From Enterobacter mori (GTDB lineage: Bacteria; Pseudomonadota; Gammaproteobacteria; Enterobacterales; Enterobacteriaceae), in the NCBI RefSeq assembly GCF_025244905.1, contig NZ_CP104285.1, forward strand, positions 1,798,001-1,862,000: a stretch of 64,000 bases of DNA, read 5' to 3'. Shown here piece by piece: positions 23,654 to 32,535 of this stretch; position 1 is the first letter of the stretch, and every line of letters begins with the position of its first letter. Both the position numbers and the translations under genes were made by a program. The notes below the pieces were generated by a model. The model was not told the DNA's origin, searched no databases, and saw only the letters and a list, made by a program, of their open reading frames with translations.

Positions 23654-24619
23654 ATGCCGACAGGATTATTGATAGAACTTAATGACGGCGGAAAGCGCAT
23701 GGAGATAACGGCGGGTCTGAGATGCCCGTCTTTTGGTGGCAGCTTTGATACTGGCTACCAGAAAGCAAAGTATGTGGACATCACTGGTTATGTTTCAGGA
23801 GCGCAGGTGCTGTTTATACCGCATGCGACTGCCTATGTTGATTCAGGGCTGTGGCATAAAATGAATTCCGTCACTATCTCTGGTGGGAGGGTTACGCAAA
23901 ATTCGAGAATGCAGGCGCTGGGTATAAGTGAGAGGGACAGTACTTATACCTTTCCCGGTAGTGTCTGGCAGATATTCCCGACAGGTCAGCGAAGTGGGGT
24001 TGGCCTGCTTATTGGTGACAGCACCGACTTCCTGGCGATCACTAACGCCACACAGTCAGGCCAGTGTATCTGGAAGGGTACCGTTAATGTTCCGACCGGG
24101 GGTTGGGCGGTTCCCACGATAGCAGGATACGACAAGTCGAAGTACGTCGTTTTCGGGCGCTGTAACAGTGGTAACACGATTGATTTCGACGGTAATACTG
24201 TCAGGTTCTTCAGCCCTCCGTCCACGAACGATGATGCTCCCGCAACCGGCACGATAGATATCGTCATCTTTGCCAGCGGTGTAGCACCGCAGCCAGGTAC
24301 TGGCCTCAATATTTTTAATGCTGCAGGGGCTTGTACGTTTTCAACAACAAGACGGCCTTTCGTATACCTCAACCAACTCTGGACCCCTTCGACAAGTGCC
24401 GTGAGCATCGGTAACGGATATGTTCCGCTGGGCAGGTTTGGGCTTATGGTGCATACGGTAAATGGCATGTATGTATATCGAATGTTCGGAATAAAAATAC
24501 AGAACGGCAGCGCTTCAGTTCAGGGCGGTAAATATCTTGGTCGCGAGCAGTATGCCATTTTCGGTAATAACACGGTAACGTCGCTCAGCCTTCCTGTTTT
24601 GCCCGACATGTACGTCTGA
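23654..24619 (+). CDS. tail-tip associated protein of unknown family
   Basis: 321 aa from ATG 23654, one base after the J stop. Beta-rich, with many Gly, Thr and Ser: MPTGLLIELNDGGKRMEITA ... GQCIWKGTVNVPTGGWAVPT ... GKYLGREQYAIFGNNTVTSL. No enzyme motif, no signal peptide. Proteins of this kind directly after J in lambdoid prophages are thought to be accessory tail-tip or fibre components; I do not recognise a named family with certainty. Confidence 0.65.
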   Translation: MPTGLLIELNDGGKRMEITAGLRCPSFGGSFDTGYQKAKYVDITGYVSGAQVLFIPHATAYVDSGLWHKMNSVTISGGRVTQNSRMQALGISERDSTYTFPGSVWQIFPTGQRSGVGLLIGDSTDFLAITNATQSGQCIWKGTVNVPTGGWAVPTIAGYDKSKYVVFGRCNSGNTIDFDGNTVRFFSPPSTNDDAPATGTIDIVIFASGVAPQPGTGLNIFNAAGACTFSTTRRPFVYLNQLWTPSTSAVSIGNGYVPLGRFGLMVHTVNGMYVYRMFGIKIQNGSASVQGGKYLGREQYAIFGNNTVTSLSLPVLPDMYV

Positions 24620-24640
24620 ATTAACTGTCTATTTAAATCA

Positions 24641-24664
24641 ACCTCGCTTCGGCGGGGTTTTTTA
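24641..24664 (+). terminator. rho-independent terminator before the tail-fibre gene
   Basis: CCTCGC-TTCG-GCGGGG followed by TTTTTTT. Confidence 0.8.
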
Positions 24665-24679
24665 TTGCCTGGAGAAAAT

Positions 24680-25939
24680 ATGATTTATAACACTGGCACC
24701 ATCGCCGTTAACGGAAATACCGCCACTGGCACCGGCACAAACTGGACGGCACCCGCCAGTCAGGTTCGCGCTGGCCAGACTATTATCGTGATGTCTAACC
24801 CGGTGCAGCTGTTCCAGATTTCATCCGTGAACAGCGCCACGTCAATGACGGTAACGCCTGCCGCTTCCCCGGCGTTGAGCGGCCAGAAGTATGGAATTCT
24901 TGTGTCGGACAATATCTCGGTCGATGGACTCGCTCAGGCGATGTCTCAACTCATCAACGATTACGACGAGAATATTGGCGCGTGGGAAACGTTCGCCACC
25001 ACTTCAGCAAACCAGAGCATCACCGTTACCATCAACGGCATCCCTGTAACGATCCCTGGCATCGGTAAACTGGCGCAGAAAGGGAGTAACGGAGCCATTC
25101 CGATTGCACAGGGCGGGACCGGTGCAACGAACGAAGAAGACGCTCGCACAAACCTCGGTTTAGGAATATCGGATACAGTGATGCTTGCAGGTGTTACCGC
25201 AACGACCGGGGATTTGAATGTACAGTCAACCACAGGGAGTGTGCGTTACAACGCAGCGGCAGGCGGAGAACATGTTTTTAACTCTGCTGCGCAGCGCGCT
25301 CTTTTTAACTGCCCTGTTGCTCTCGCCGCTGGCTCAATTACTATCCCAAACACTGCATCAGCGACCGCACCTTCTGGCCCCGGTATACGTGGTATTTATG
25401 CAGGCGCAGACACAGCCAACTTTGACAATGCATCTAACATCAACCTTTATTCATGGTACGGGATTGGTTTCTGCACCGCGTACACATCACCAACTAATGG
25501 TGTTCAGGAAGGCAAGCCCGCCGTGTACATCAATACACGAAATGGAACAATTAACGCGAAAGGGGCGGTTCAGGCCAACGGCGTTACTCTTACGTCAGAC
25601 TGGAACGCAAAAGAGGAAGTGAACATCATCGAACCTGCGGAGGCTCTGGAAAAGATAGCCGCGCTTGATGGTTACACGTTCCGCTATAAGAATGCAGATT
25701 CAAAGAGATTAACCGCTGGCGCGCTTGCGCAAGATCTCGATTTAGTGATTCCCGACCTGGTAATTCATGATGAAGCTACTGATTATCTTGTTGCCGATTA
25801 TATGGGGCTGATCGGCTATCTGATTGCTGCTTTAAAAGGGTTGAAACTGCAAATCGACGAGATTACCAACGGAGAGAATTTAAACAATAACAAAGGGACA
25901 AATGCAGAGGGGGAGCTGACCGAGCAGAACGGCGCGTGA
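24680..25939 (+). CDS. tail fibre protein, currently expressed form, with S74 chaperone domain
   Basis: 419 aa from ATG 24680 (TGGAG 5-6 nt upstream). The constant N-terminal part (~1-160) carries the attachment region and a fibre repeat ending PIAQGGTGATNEEDARTNLGLG. The variable part starts at the crossover site (25143-25168). The C-terminus is an intramolecular chaperone of the S74 type: TSDWNAKEEVNIIEPAEALEKI with the self-cleavage Ser, GYTFRYKN, and ALAQDLDLVIPDLV. That domain guides trimer folding and then cuts itself off. This is the only one of the three cassettes joined to a start and ribosome site. Confidence 0.88.
   Translation: MIYNTGTIAVNGNTATGTGTNWTAPASQVRAGQTIIVMSNPVQLFQISSVNSATSMTVTPAASPALSGQKYGILVSDNISVDGLAQAMSQLINDYDENIGAWETFATTSANQSITVTINGIPVTIPGIGKLAQKGSNGAIPIAQGGTGATNEEDARTNLGLGISDTVMLAGVTATTGDLNVQSTTGSVRYNAAAGGEHVFNSAAQRALFNCPVALAAGSITIPNTASATAPSGPGIRGIYAGADTANFDNASNINLYSWYGIGFCTAYTSPTNGVQEGKPAVYINTRNGTINAKGAVQANGVTLTSDWNAKEEVNIIEPAEALEKIAALDGYTFRYKNADSKRLTAGALAQDLDLVIPDLVIHDEATDYLVADYMGLIGYLIAALKGLKLQIDEITNGENLNNNKGTNAEGELTEQNGA
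25143..25168 (+). repeat. crossover site A of the tail-fibre switch
   Basis: 26-bp site with the dyad AAACC-TC-GGTTT, closely like gix/hix-type sites of Mu Gin and Salmonella Hin. It lies inside the fibre gene and encodes TNLGLG. It shares T/CGGTTT(A/G)GGA at the centre with sites B and C. Confidence 0.75.
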
Positions 25940-25940
25940 A

Positions 25941-25966
25941 AAATTTAAAAGGTCGGTTTGGGAGAT
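25941..25966 (+). repeat. crossover site B of the tail-fibre switch
   Basis: AAAAGGTCGGTTTGGGAGAT, same orientation as site A, with the same central TC and right half-site GGTTTGGGAGA. It begins 2 nt after the fibre stop and marks the start of a silent cassette reading VGLGDSVTANFGS. Confidence 0.7.
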
Positions 25967-26788
25967 AGCGTCACAGCCAACTTCGGAAGCCTCGAAATTG
26001 GAGCGAAAAAAGCCTCTTCTGCAAGCTTTGTCGATTTTCATTTTCTTGGCACCAACGACTATGACGCGCGCATCCTGTGCGGTGGAAATTCTAATGGCGC
26101 CATGGGGAAAGGAGACTTCACATTTTACGCAGGGAAATACGTTTTTATCGGTGATAGCTTTGAATTCCGTAATCCAGTTACCTGCCAGAACAGCATCAGC
26201 GCATCCGCAAAAATCGCGACCAGTGCTGATATGGAATGCAAAACTAAAATTGCTGTTTTGGCCCCAGCTGACAATCAGAATGCCCACGTGTGGTTCTATG
26301 GCACAGGTGGGGCATCCAGGGGGGTAATTTATTCCGGGCAAACAGGAATTATTCAGATCCGCCCTGACAATAATGATAACGGCGGCTCCAACGGATACTC
26401 TTTTGCATTTGGGGCTGATGGTAAGTTCACCTGCGTCACGATGAATCAGACTTCGGATGAACGAGTTAAATTCGACAAAGAACCCGTCAGTAATGCTCTT
26501 GAGAAGGTCTGCTCTCTTACGGGTTATACATTCGGTATTCAACTGACTGAATCGGAATCCGTTCGAAGCGCAGGCATTATCGCCCAGGAACTGGAGCAGG
26601 TATTGCCCGTTGCTGTCAGCTCAGGTGGCACCGGCACAACGCCCGGTGGAGACGAAATTAGCGATCTTAAAACAGTGGACTACAGCGCGATGAGCGCGCT
26701 GTATGTTGAGGCAATCAAAGAGCTGGCCGAACGGTTAAAGACCATCGAAAAAGAACTGGCCGAACTACGCGGCCCGGTAGTTGCCTAA
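25958..26788 (+). CDS. silent tail-fibre C-terminal cassette (plus strand) with S74 domain
   Basis: 276 codons with no ATG start and no ribosome site. The frame opens inside crossover site B (GLGDSVTANFGSLEIGAKKAS) and is closed by stops just upstream. The C-terminus is a second S74 chaperone (NQTSDERVKFDKEPVSNALEKV, GYTFGIQL, IIAQELEQVLPVAV). It looks like an intact alternative end for the fibre that is not joined to the N-terminal part at present. It ends 4 nt into the oppositely oriented cassette. Confidence 0.75.
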   Translation: MGDSVTANFGSLEIGAKKASSASFVDFHFLGTNDYDARILCGGNSNGAMGKGDFTFYAGKYVFIGDSFEFRNPVTCQNSISASAKIATSADMECKTKIAVLAPADNQNAHVWFYGTGGASRGVIYSGQTGIIQIRPDNNDNGGSNGYSFAFGADGKFTCVTMNQTSDERVKFDKEPVSNALEKVCSLTGYTFGIQLTESESVRSAGIIAQELEQVLPVAVSSGGTGTTPGGDEISDLKTVDYSAMSALYVEAIKELAERLKTIEKELAELRGPVVA

Positions 26789-27537
26789 CCTTCGTTATCA
26801 CCTTGCAGTCGCTGTTGTTCATGATTGAAAACTGAATCAGTGGGCATATTCAGGCGAACATCGATCCAGCTGTTCACCGGCACGTCCATCGGTTCACCTT
26901 TAGTTTTGATGATCTCACCTTCATCGCTCAGGATGTATTTTCGCTTGAAAAGACGGATTGTCAGGCCTCCGCTTTCCGTCTGCTCAGCCTCAACCACGCC
27001 AAGTTCTCCCATGCCGCCGGGGTCCATCGGTGGCAGTAGCTGCCATCCCTCAGACGCCAGGCCTACCGAACCAGCCAGCACGTAAACGCCCACCTCGAGG
27101 CGAGAAATGGTTATTCCCTCCGCCTCAGCGTTCGCCGTCCCACAGCCGCACCAGGAGAAGCCATCCTCCGCTATATCGGCACGCTGGCAGGCTTCCTGGC
27201 TCGCTACGATACGGGCAACCGGAGACGCAGCCTTTAGGGTGCCATCGCTGGCCTTTGTGGTATTGCCCGTGGTGTAAGCCTCCTGGTATGACCAAGACGA
27301 GCCACCGTAATACGAAAACCACGTTCTCCTCAGAATGTAAGCCTGATGAATGCGTGTCGGTCGGCTTCCCCGGTTGACGACTATTGACGTAATACCCGTA
27401 TTTGCAGTTAACCCAAGCTGGGTAAGACCATCATTGGAGTGAGAGGTGAAACAGGTAGGTGTGAATGCATCCATAGCGTCCAGTAGTGCTCCGTCGCCGT
27501 GGATAGACCCAATACCGAATGCGCCTACCTGCATCAC
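26785..27537 (-). CDS. silent tail-fibre C-terminal cassette (minus strand)
   Basis: 250 codons from an internal ATG, but the frame stays open further to about 27587 and there reads NVGLGSSATKDVGTAANNV, a typical fibre sequence, across crossover site C. No ribosome site is seen, so it is probably not made alone. It has no S74 domain; its C-terminus (DVPVNSWIDVRLNMPTDSVFNHEQQRLQ) is of the chaperone-free fibre type. It lies tail to tail with the plus-strand cassette. Inversion between sites A and C would fuse it in frame to the fibre N-terminus. Confidence 0.75.
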   Translation of the reverse strand: MMQVGAFGIGSIHGDGALLDAMDAFTPTCFTSHSNDGLTQLGLTANTGITSIVVNRGSRPTRIHQAYILRRTWFSYYGGSSWSYQEAYTTGNTTKASDGTLKAASPVARIVASQEACQRADIAEDGFSWCGCGTANAEAEGITISRLEVGVYVLAGSVGLASEGWQLLPPMDPGGMGELGVVEAEQTESGGLTIRLFKRKYILSDEGEIIKTKGEPMDVPVNSWIDVRLNMPTDSVFNHEQQRLQGDNEG

Positions 27538-27573
27538 GTTATTTGCGGCGGTTCCGACGTCCTTTGTCGCGCT

Positions 27574-27599
27574 ACTTCCTAAACCGACGTTTTATAGAT
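27574..27599 (-). repeat. crossover site C of the tail-fibre switch (inverted)
   Basis: On the minus strand it reads AAAACGTCGGTTTAGGAAGT, the inverse orientation to sites A and B with the same TC centre. It marks the start of the minus-strand cassette and lies 66 nt before the invertase gene. Confidence 0.75.
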
Positions 27600-27664
27600 T
27601 GCTCTCAAGCAGCCTGGCCGATAACTTCACCTGATTTTTTTGCTGAAATAACTGGGTGGAAAAT

Positions 27665-28222
27665 ATGCAAATTGGCTATGTAAGGGTGTCAACAAATGAC
27701 CAAAATACGGATCTTCAGCGGCAAGCGCTCGAACGCGCAGGATGTGAACAGATTTTCGAAGAAAAAATGAGCGGAACAGTGGCGAACCGGCCAGCGCTCA
27801 AAAAGCTTCTTAGGACATTGAATGAGGGGGATTCGCTGGTGGTCTGGAAGCTGGATCGCCTTGGGCGCAGCATGCGAAATCTGGTGCTGCTGGTGGACGA
27901 ACTCCGGCAGCGCGGTATCCACTTTAAGAGCCTCACAGACAGTATCGATACATCAAGCCCGATGGGGCGCTTTATCTTTCATATCATGTCAGCCCTGGCG
28001 GAAATGGAGAGGGAGTTGATTGTAGAGCGCACCCGGGCAGGTCTGGCTGCAGCTCGTGAGAAGGGGCGAATCGGTGGCAGGCGTCCGAAACTTACCCAGG
28101 AACAATGGGACCAGGCGGGCCGACTGATTGCGAACGGCCTGGACAGGAAGCAGGTAGCGATAATTTATGACGTTGCCGTATGCACGCTTTATAAAAAATT
28201 TCCCGCCTCAAAGTCGGCTTAA
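27665..28222 (+). CDS. serine recombinase / DNA invertase (Gin/Hin/Pin type)
   Basis: 185 aa from ATG 27665 with GGTGGA upstream. The resolvase catalytic domain starts MQIGYVRVSTNDQNTDLQ (Ser9 nucleophile), then KLDRLGRSMRNLV (arginines of the active site), GIHFKSLTDSIDTSSPMGRF and ALAEMERELIVERTRAGL (E helix). The C-terminal helix-turn-helix is ~140-180 (LTQEQWDQAGRLIANGLDRKQVAIIYDVAVCTLYK). Length and motifs match Fis-dependent invertases. It would flip the cassettes between the inverted crossover sites beside it. Confidence 0.93.
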   Translation: MQIGYVRVSTNDQNTDLQRQALERAGCEQIFEEKMSGTVANRPALKKLLRTLNEGDSLVVWKLDRLGRSMRNLVLLVDELRQRGIHFKSLTDSIDTSSPMGRFIFHIMSALAEMERELIVERTRAGLAAAREKGRIGGRRPKLTQEQWDQAGRLIANGLDRKQVAIIYDVAVCTLYKKFPASKSA

Positions 28223-28359
28223 TTTTGCTCACATAGAATTGCGGCCATAAAATTTACAAAACTCATAATTCGAAGCGACATATAAACTTAGAAACGAAAC
28301 GGCGAAGCTTTAGTCAGTCATGGCCGACCTTCTGTCTTGTGTGCATACCCAAATGAAAC

Positions 28360-28379
28360 TACTGTATATAAAAACAGTG
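28360..28379 (+). promoter_or_regulatory. LexA (SOS) box before umuD
   Basis: TACTGTATATAAAAACAGTG, a near-perfect LexA operator (CTGT-N8-ACAG at 28362-28377) 15-35 nt upstream of the umuD ATG. It predicts induction of the pair by DNA damage. Confidence 0.92.
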
Positions 28380-28393
28380 TTGAGGTGTGCGTT

Positions 28394-28813
28394 ATGGAAT
28401 TTATCAGGCCTGCGGAACTGCGAGAAATCATTGCTCTCCCGCTTTTCAGTGACTTAGTACAGTGTGGTTTCCCAAGCCCCGCGGCTGATTACGTTGAACA
28501 GCGCATCGATCTCAATGAGTTACTTGTTGCTCACCCGAGTTCGACATATTTCGTCAAAGCCGCGGGTGATTCTATGATCGAAGCCGGTATCAGCGACGGT
28601 GATCTGCTTGTGATCGACAGCTCGCGCACTGCTGATCACGGTGACATTGTCATCGCCGCGGTGGAAGGGGAGTTCACTGTTAAACGCCTGCAGTTGCGCC
28701 CGACCGTGCAGCTTAATCCTATGAACAGCGCCTACAGTCCGATTGTTGTTGGCAGCGAAGACACGCTGGATGTTTTCGGCGTTGTTACTTTCATCGTTAA
28801 ATCTGCGAGCTGA
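28394..28813 (+). CDS. umuD: UmuD-like subunit of error-prone DNA polymerase V
   Basis: 139 aa, the same length as E. coli UmuD. RecA-assisted self-cleavage site Cys24-Gly25 (LVQCGFPSP), catalytic Ser60 (AGDSMIEAG) and Lys97 (FTVKRL) are all present. The cleaved form joins UmuC as pol V for translesion synthesis. It is preceded by a LexA box and is 2 nt from umuC. The pair lies between the prophage invertase and the accessory region, so it may belong to the phage or to the adjoining island. Confidence 0.93.
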   Translation: MEFIRPAELREIIALPLFSDLVQCGFPSPAADYVEQRIDLNELLVAHPSSTYFVKAAGDSMIEAGISDGDLLVIDSSRTADHGDIVIAAVEGEFTVKRLQLRPTVQLNPMNSAYSPIVVGSEDTLDVFGVVTFIVKSAS

Positions 28814-28815
28814 AC

Positions 28816-30084
28816 ATGTTTGCTCTCTGTGATGTGAATTCGTTCTACGCATCGTGCGAGACAGTGTTTCGGCCCGATTTGAGGGGGCGGCCGGTTGTCG
28901 TTCTCTCAAATAATGATGGCTGTGTAATCGCACGCAGCGCAGAAGCAAAAGCAGCCGGAATAACCATGGGGGAGCCATTCTTCAAGCAAAAGGAGCTTTT
29001 CCGGCGCGCTGGCGTTGTTTGCTTCAGCAGCAACTATGAGCTCTATGCTGATATGTCTAACCGGGTAATGACGACGCTTGAGGAGATGAGCCCCCGCGTT
29101 GAAATTTACAGTATCGATGAAGCATTTTGTGACCTGACGGGCGTAAGGAACTGCCGGGACCTGACTGACTTCGGCAAAGAGATCCGCGCAACAGTTCTTA
29201 AGCGTACGCACCTGACTGTCGGGGTTGGCATTGCTCAGACCAAAACACTGGCAAAGCTGGCAAACCACGCCGCTAAGAAATGGCAGCGCCAGACTGGCGG
29301 GGTGGTTGATTTGTCCAATATCGATCGCCAGCGCCGACTCCTTGCCCTGGTACCCGTTGAGGACGTATGGGGCGTCGGCAGGCGTATCAGTAAGAAGCTG
29401 AACGCCATGGGCATCAAAACAGCTCTGGACCTCTCAGAACAAAGCACATGGATTATCCGTAAACACTTTAACGTGGTACTTGAGCGAACGGTCCGGGAGC
29501 TGCGCGGCGAGCCTTGTCTTGATCTGGAAGAGTTTGCACCAGCTAAGCAGGAAATCGTCTGCAGTCGGTCATTCGGCGAACGCGTTACTGAGTATGAACA
29601 GATGCGCCAGGCTATCTGCAGTTATGCGGCTCGTGGTGCTGAAAAGCTACGCGGCGAGCATCAGTATTGCCGTTTTATCTCGGCGTTCGTTAAGACCTCT
29701 CCCTTTGCGCTTAGCGAGCCCTATTACGGAAATAGTGCGTCAATGAAGCTTCTTACCCCTACACAGGATTCCCGCGACATCATTAATGCCGCAGTAAACT
29801 GCCTGGGTAAAATTTGGAAGGATGGTCACCGGTACCAGAAAGCAGGGATCATGCTCGGTGACTTCTTCAGCCAGGGCGTGGCCCAGCTAAACTTGTTCGA
29901 CGAAAACGCGCCGCGGGCCGGAAGCGATAAGTTGATGGAGGTGCTTGATCACTTAAACGCGAAAGACGGAAAAGGCACGCTCTACTTCGCCGGGCAGGGC
30001 ATTCAGCAGCAGTGGCAGATGAAGCGAGAAATGCTTTCGCCGCGTTATACGACGAGATACTCAGATTTGCTTAGAGTCCGATAA
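28816..30084 (+). CDS. umuC: UmuC-like catalytic subunit of DNA polymerase V
   Basis: 422 aa Y-family polymerase, full length. Active-site carboxylates lie in [14 protein letters not shown] (Asp6) and [10 protein letters not shown] (Asp/Glu ~101-102). Helix-hairpin-helix region [20 protein letters not shown] at ~180-200; little-finger domain ~245-355; the C-terminal NLFDENAP segment (~355) resembles a beta-clamp-binding motif (QLNLFD). It gives mutagenic lesion bypass in complex with cleaved UmuD. Confidence 0.94.
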   Translation: MFALCDVNSFYASCETVFRPDLRGRPVVVLSNNDGCVIARSAEAKAAGITMGEPFFKQKELFRRAGVVCFSSNYELYADMSNRVMTTLEEMSPRVEIYSIDEAFCDLTGVRNCRDLTDFGKEIRATVLKRTHLTVGVGIAQTKTLAKLANHAAKKWQRQTGGVVDLSNIDRQRRLLALVPVEDVWGVGRRISKKLNAMGIKTALDLSEQSTWIIRKHFNVVLERTVRELRGEPCLDLEEFAPAKQEIVCSRSFGERVTEYEQMRQAICSYAARGAEKLRGEHQYCRFISAFVKTSPFALSEPYYGNSASMKLLTPTQDSRDIINAAVNCLGKIWKDGHRYQKAGIMLGDFFSQGVAQLNLFDENAPRAGSDKLMEVLDHLNAKDGKGTLYFAGQGIQQQWQMKREMLSPRYTTRYSDLLRVR

Positions 30085-30102
30085 ATTTTCCTGATGTCTT
30101 GG

Positions 30103-30124
30103 TCCGCTTTGTGCCAGGAGCGGA
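30103..30124 (+). repeat. single-hairpin copy of the dispersed repeat
   Basis: TCCGCTTTGTGCCAGGAGCGGA, one half of the ~72-bp double-hairpin unit seen at 33797 and 36925. It lies in the gap after umuC. Confidence 0.75.
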
Positions 30125-30258
30125 AGTGGCTAACAGCTCTTAGTGTTGATTAATGAGGGGCAGGTCACTATCGCAAAATCCGCTTGCTGATGTATGGAAA
30201 GTACTGATAACCTTAATTTATGGTACTTAGTTTATACATCATATTATGGATGATCATT

Positions 30259-31071
30259 ATGTCGCGTAGCTTATACCCAACCACCTTATTTCATTTTACT
30301 GAAAAGTTAGATACCTTATTTGAGATACTTGACTCAAGTGATTTTCGGATTTCTTTCGCTAGAGAATTTATACAAGGCCAGAGCACGAATAGGAATTTCG
30401 GTATACCGATGGTTTCATTTTGTGATATCAGGCTAACACAGCTTACCCAGCATACTGAAAGTTATGGCCATTATGGCATCGGATTATCAAAAGATTGGGC
30501 AAACGAAAATGGACTTAATCCAGTAATTTACATGTCCAAGCACTCTTCTGTTTTTGATAATTATAATCTAGAGATTAGGCGTTTAAAAGCAGAAGTTAAT
30601 AAGTTATTAAAGCATTTGGACGAAATAAAATCTTCAGGAACAAAATCTCAATTAACTAATGCAAAGCGGAAATATGAGTCGGCGATTCTTAGTTACAAGA
30701 AAATTGTAGATCCTTTGCGATATATGAAAAATTACCAGGCAACTTTGAAACGACGCAATGGTCAGGAGAAACCTAACTATATTTTTGCAGATGAGAGGGA
30801 GTGGCGATTTGTTCCAGATATAGAAAAATCAATTGGAAAACCAGTGATCGCCGCTTCGAAAAACATATCAACTCAAGATGGCAAGAGAAAATATAACGAA
30901 TATTATGATGATGACAGGTTGCCCTTTTCACATAAGGATATTAAATATGTCATTGTAGAGCATGAAAGTGATGTTGAAAAGATGATGGACTTTCTGCATA
31001 TAAAGTATGGTTCAAAAAGTAGCTTGATTCCAAGGGTTCTCTCAACCGAATTGATAGCGAATGATATGTAA
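30259..31071 (+). CDS. AbiGi-like putative abortive-infection protein
   Basis: 270 aa from ATG 30259 (an in-frame ATG at 30250 is also possible). The pattern LYPTTLFHFTEKLDTLFEIL ... IPMVSFCDIRLTQL ... HYGIGLSKDWANENGLNPVIY ... FADEREWRFVP fits the AbiGi family (first gene of lactococcal AbiG, annotated as antitoxin). A helical insert at ~105-165 is Lys-rich. No AbiGii nucleotidyltransferase partner is adjacent. The gene is clearly more AT-rich than the phage structural genes, a sign of separate acquisition. Family recognised from memory, so moderate certainty. Confidence 0.6.
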   Translation: MSRSLYPTTLFHFTEKLDTLFEILDSSDFRISFAREFIQGQSTNRNFGIPMVSFCDIRLTQLTQHTESYGHYGIGLSKDWANENGLNPVIYMSKHSSVFDNYNLEIRRLKAEVNKLLKHLDEIKSSGTKSQLTNAKRKYESAILSYKKIVDPLRYMKNYQATLKRRNGQEKPNYIFADEREWRFVPDIEKSIGKPVIAASKNISTQDGKRKYNEYYDDDRLPFSHKDIKYVIVEHESDVEKMMDFLHIKYGSKSSLIPRVLSTELIANDM

Positions 31072-31387
31072 TTTAAGCTCGGTTTTTGCCTAAATTATCT
31101 ATGCAATGCTTCCTTTTTGATACTTCATCGTGCTCTTATTGTGTTTAACGCTAAAACTAACCTACTCCCCGTGTTTCACATAGACCGCTATTAGCAATGT
31201 CCGCTGCCTGCGAAGAGCGGACATTACTAACATAGTGCCCAGAAGCTTTAAGGGAAGTAAGTCAAGTCCAAAAGTGCGGTTAAAGTAATGCTATTCTTTC
31301 CATTGAATGAGTGGATTGGGTATTAGAATTATATCCCCATAGCTACTTAAGCGGATTATTTAAAATTTTAATTAAGAGGTTCTAATT
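31072..31387 (+). other. 316-bp gap between AbiGi-like and zincin genes
   Basis: AT-rich, no gene seen. Holds the single hairpin repeat at 31196-31225. A plausible Shine-Dalgarno (AGAGG, ~31375) stands before the zincin ATG. No clear terminator. Confidence 0.5.
31196..31225 (+). repeat. single-hairpin copy of the dispersed repeat
   Basis: Perfect 10-bp inverted repeat AATGTCCGCT / AGCGGACATT around a 10-nt loop, the outer ends of the ~72-bp unit with its middle missing. Confidence 0.75.
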
Positions 31388-32392
31388 ATGGATAGATTTG
31401 AAATAAAACTTAATGAAATCAATGAAATTCTTTCAAAGAATCAATTGGGGCTTATCTATGATTTTATAAATGATAGAGATAATGGTCTCGTACTGCCGTT
31501 TTTTAGTAAATACATGGACTCTGTTCAAAAATTAGATCTGGATTTTTGCATTACAACCAACTCACATTTTCAATGCGGCATTATTTATGATGAAAAATTG
31601 ATATTTATGTCTTATGGCACATTTGATAGACTATGTAAGTTATCTGACTTAATTTTTCGGTCAGGGATGATAACCGGGAAAAGTACTAATTTAAACTTTT
31701 ATGACTTGCATCTCGTTACTAATCCATTTGTTGGGTTTAACAATGAGATAAGAGAGGAAAGTGAGTCCGAATCACACTTATTTATGTTTATTCTTGATTG
31801 TCTAATGCTGTTTATAGTTAGTCACGAAGTAGGCCATTTCATTAATAAACATGGCGACCGAGCAAAAAAGCAATCTATTGACACTATCTTTGATGATGTT
31901 TTAGGACATAAAAAAATCAATAGCGCAGAGCTAATATCAAGCCACGCTAGAGAATTAGTTGCAGATGGTTTTGCTCTTAATATTGTTAAAAAACATGTAC
32001 AGTCTGCATTTGATCAGAAGGTATCTTATCTTGATAACTTGCTTGATTTTTATAGCAGCAAGGAAGGCGGAATTGCATTTTCATTGCTATTAATACTGTG
32101 CTACTTCAAACTTTCTGATGGCTTATCACCTCATGAACATTTTCAATCGACACATCCCTCAACGGCGGCACGAGTTCGATTCATTCTCAGTTGTCATATT
32201 GAATCATTAGTCAATGAGGATGAAGAAAAAACTTTTGGATTTTACTATGGTTTAATCATAACTCAATTGAAATCAATATTTGCATCTATGGGAGATGACT
32301 TTGAGTTAACTTGGATAAAGGATACGAACTCACCTGAAATGACCGAGTGGTTTAATGATGTTTATAAAGAGCATCCAAAATGGTTAGCATAA
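31388..32392 (+). CDS. zincin metalloprotease of unknown family, probable cargo gene
   Basis: 334 aa, cytosolic in appearance (no signal peptide; one hydrophobic helix just before the active site). Zinc motif HEVGH at 146-150 in MLFIVSHEVGHFINKHGD, and ExxxD (Glu189, Asp193) in HARELVADGFAL as third ligand region, as in M48-like gluzincins. A later THPSTAARVRFIL (~258-270) is also seen in M48-type proteins. Host-killing proteases such as Lit use the same HExxH chemistry, but no homology to Lit is claimed. Strongly AT-rich, beside the AbiGi-like gene. Confidence 0.65.
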   Translation: MDRFEIKLNEINEILSKNQLGLIYDFINDRDNGLVLPFFSKYMDSVQKLDLDFCITTNSHFQCGIIYDEKLIFMSYGTFDRLCKLSDLIFRSGMITGKSTNLNFYDLHLVTNPFVGFNNEIREESESESHLFMFILDCLMLFIVSHEVGHFINKHGDRAKKQSIDTIFDDVLGHKKINSAELISSHARELVADGFALNIVKKHVQSAFDQKVSYLDNLLDFYSSKEGGIAFSLLLILCYFKLSDGLSPHEHFQSTHPSTAARVRFILSCHIESLVNEDEEKTFGFYYGLIITQLKSIFASMGDDFELTWIKDTNSPEMTEWFNDVYKEHPKWLA

Positions 32393-32535
32393 TACCTCTT
32401 ATATAATGCTGATGGTATATTAATATTGAATTGATAAGCCTGAATGTCGCTGACTTTGATAAAGCATTGAAATTAGAAAAAGTGAAGTTTTATAATGCTC
32501 TTTGATAATTCATGTCACTCAACAGCGAAAAGCGT

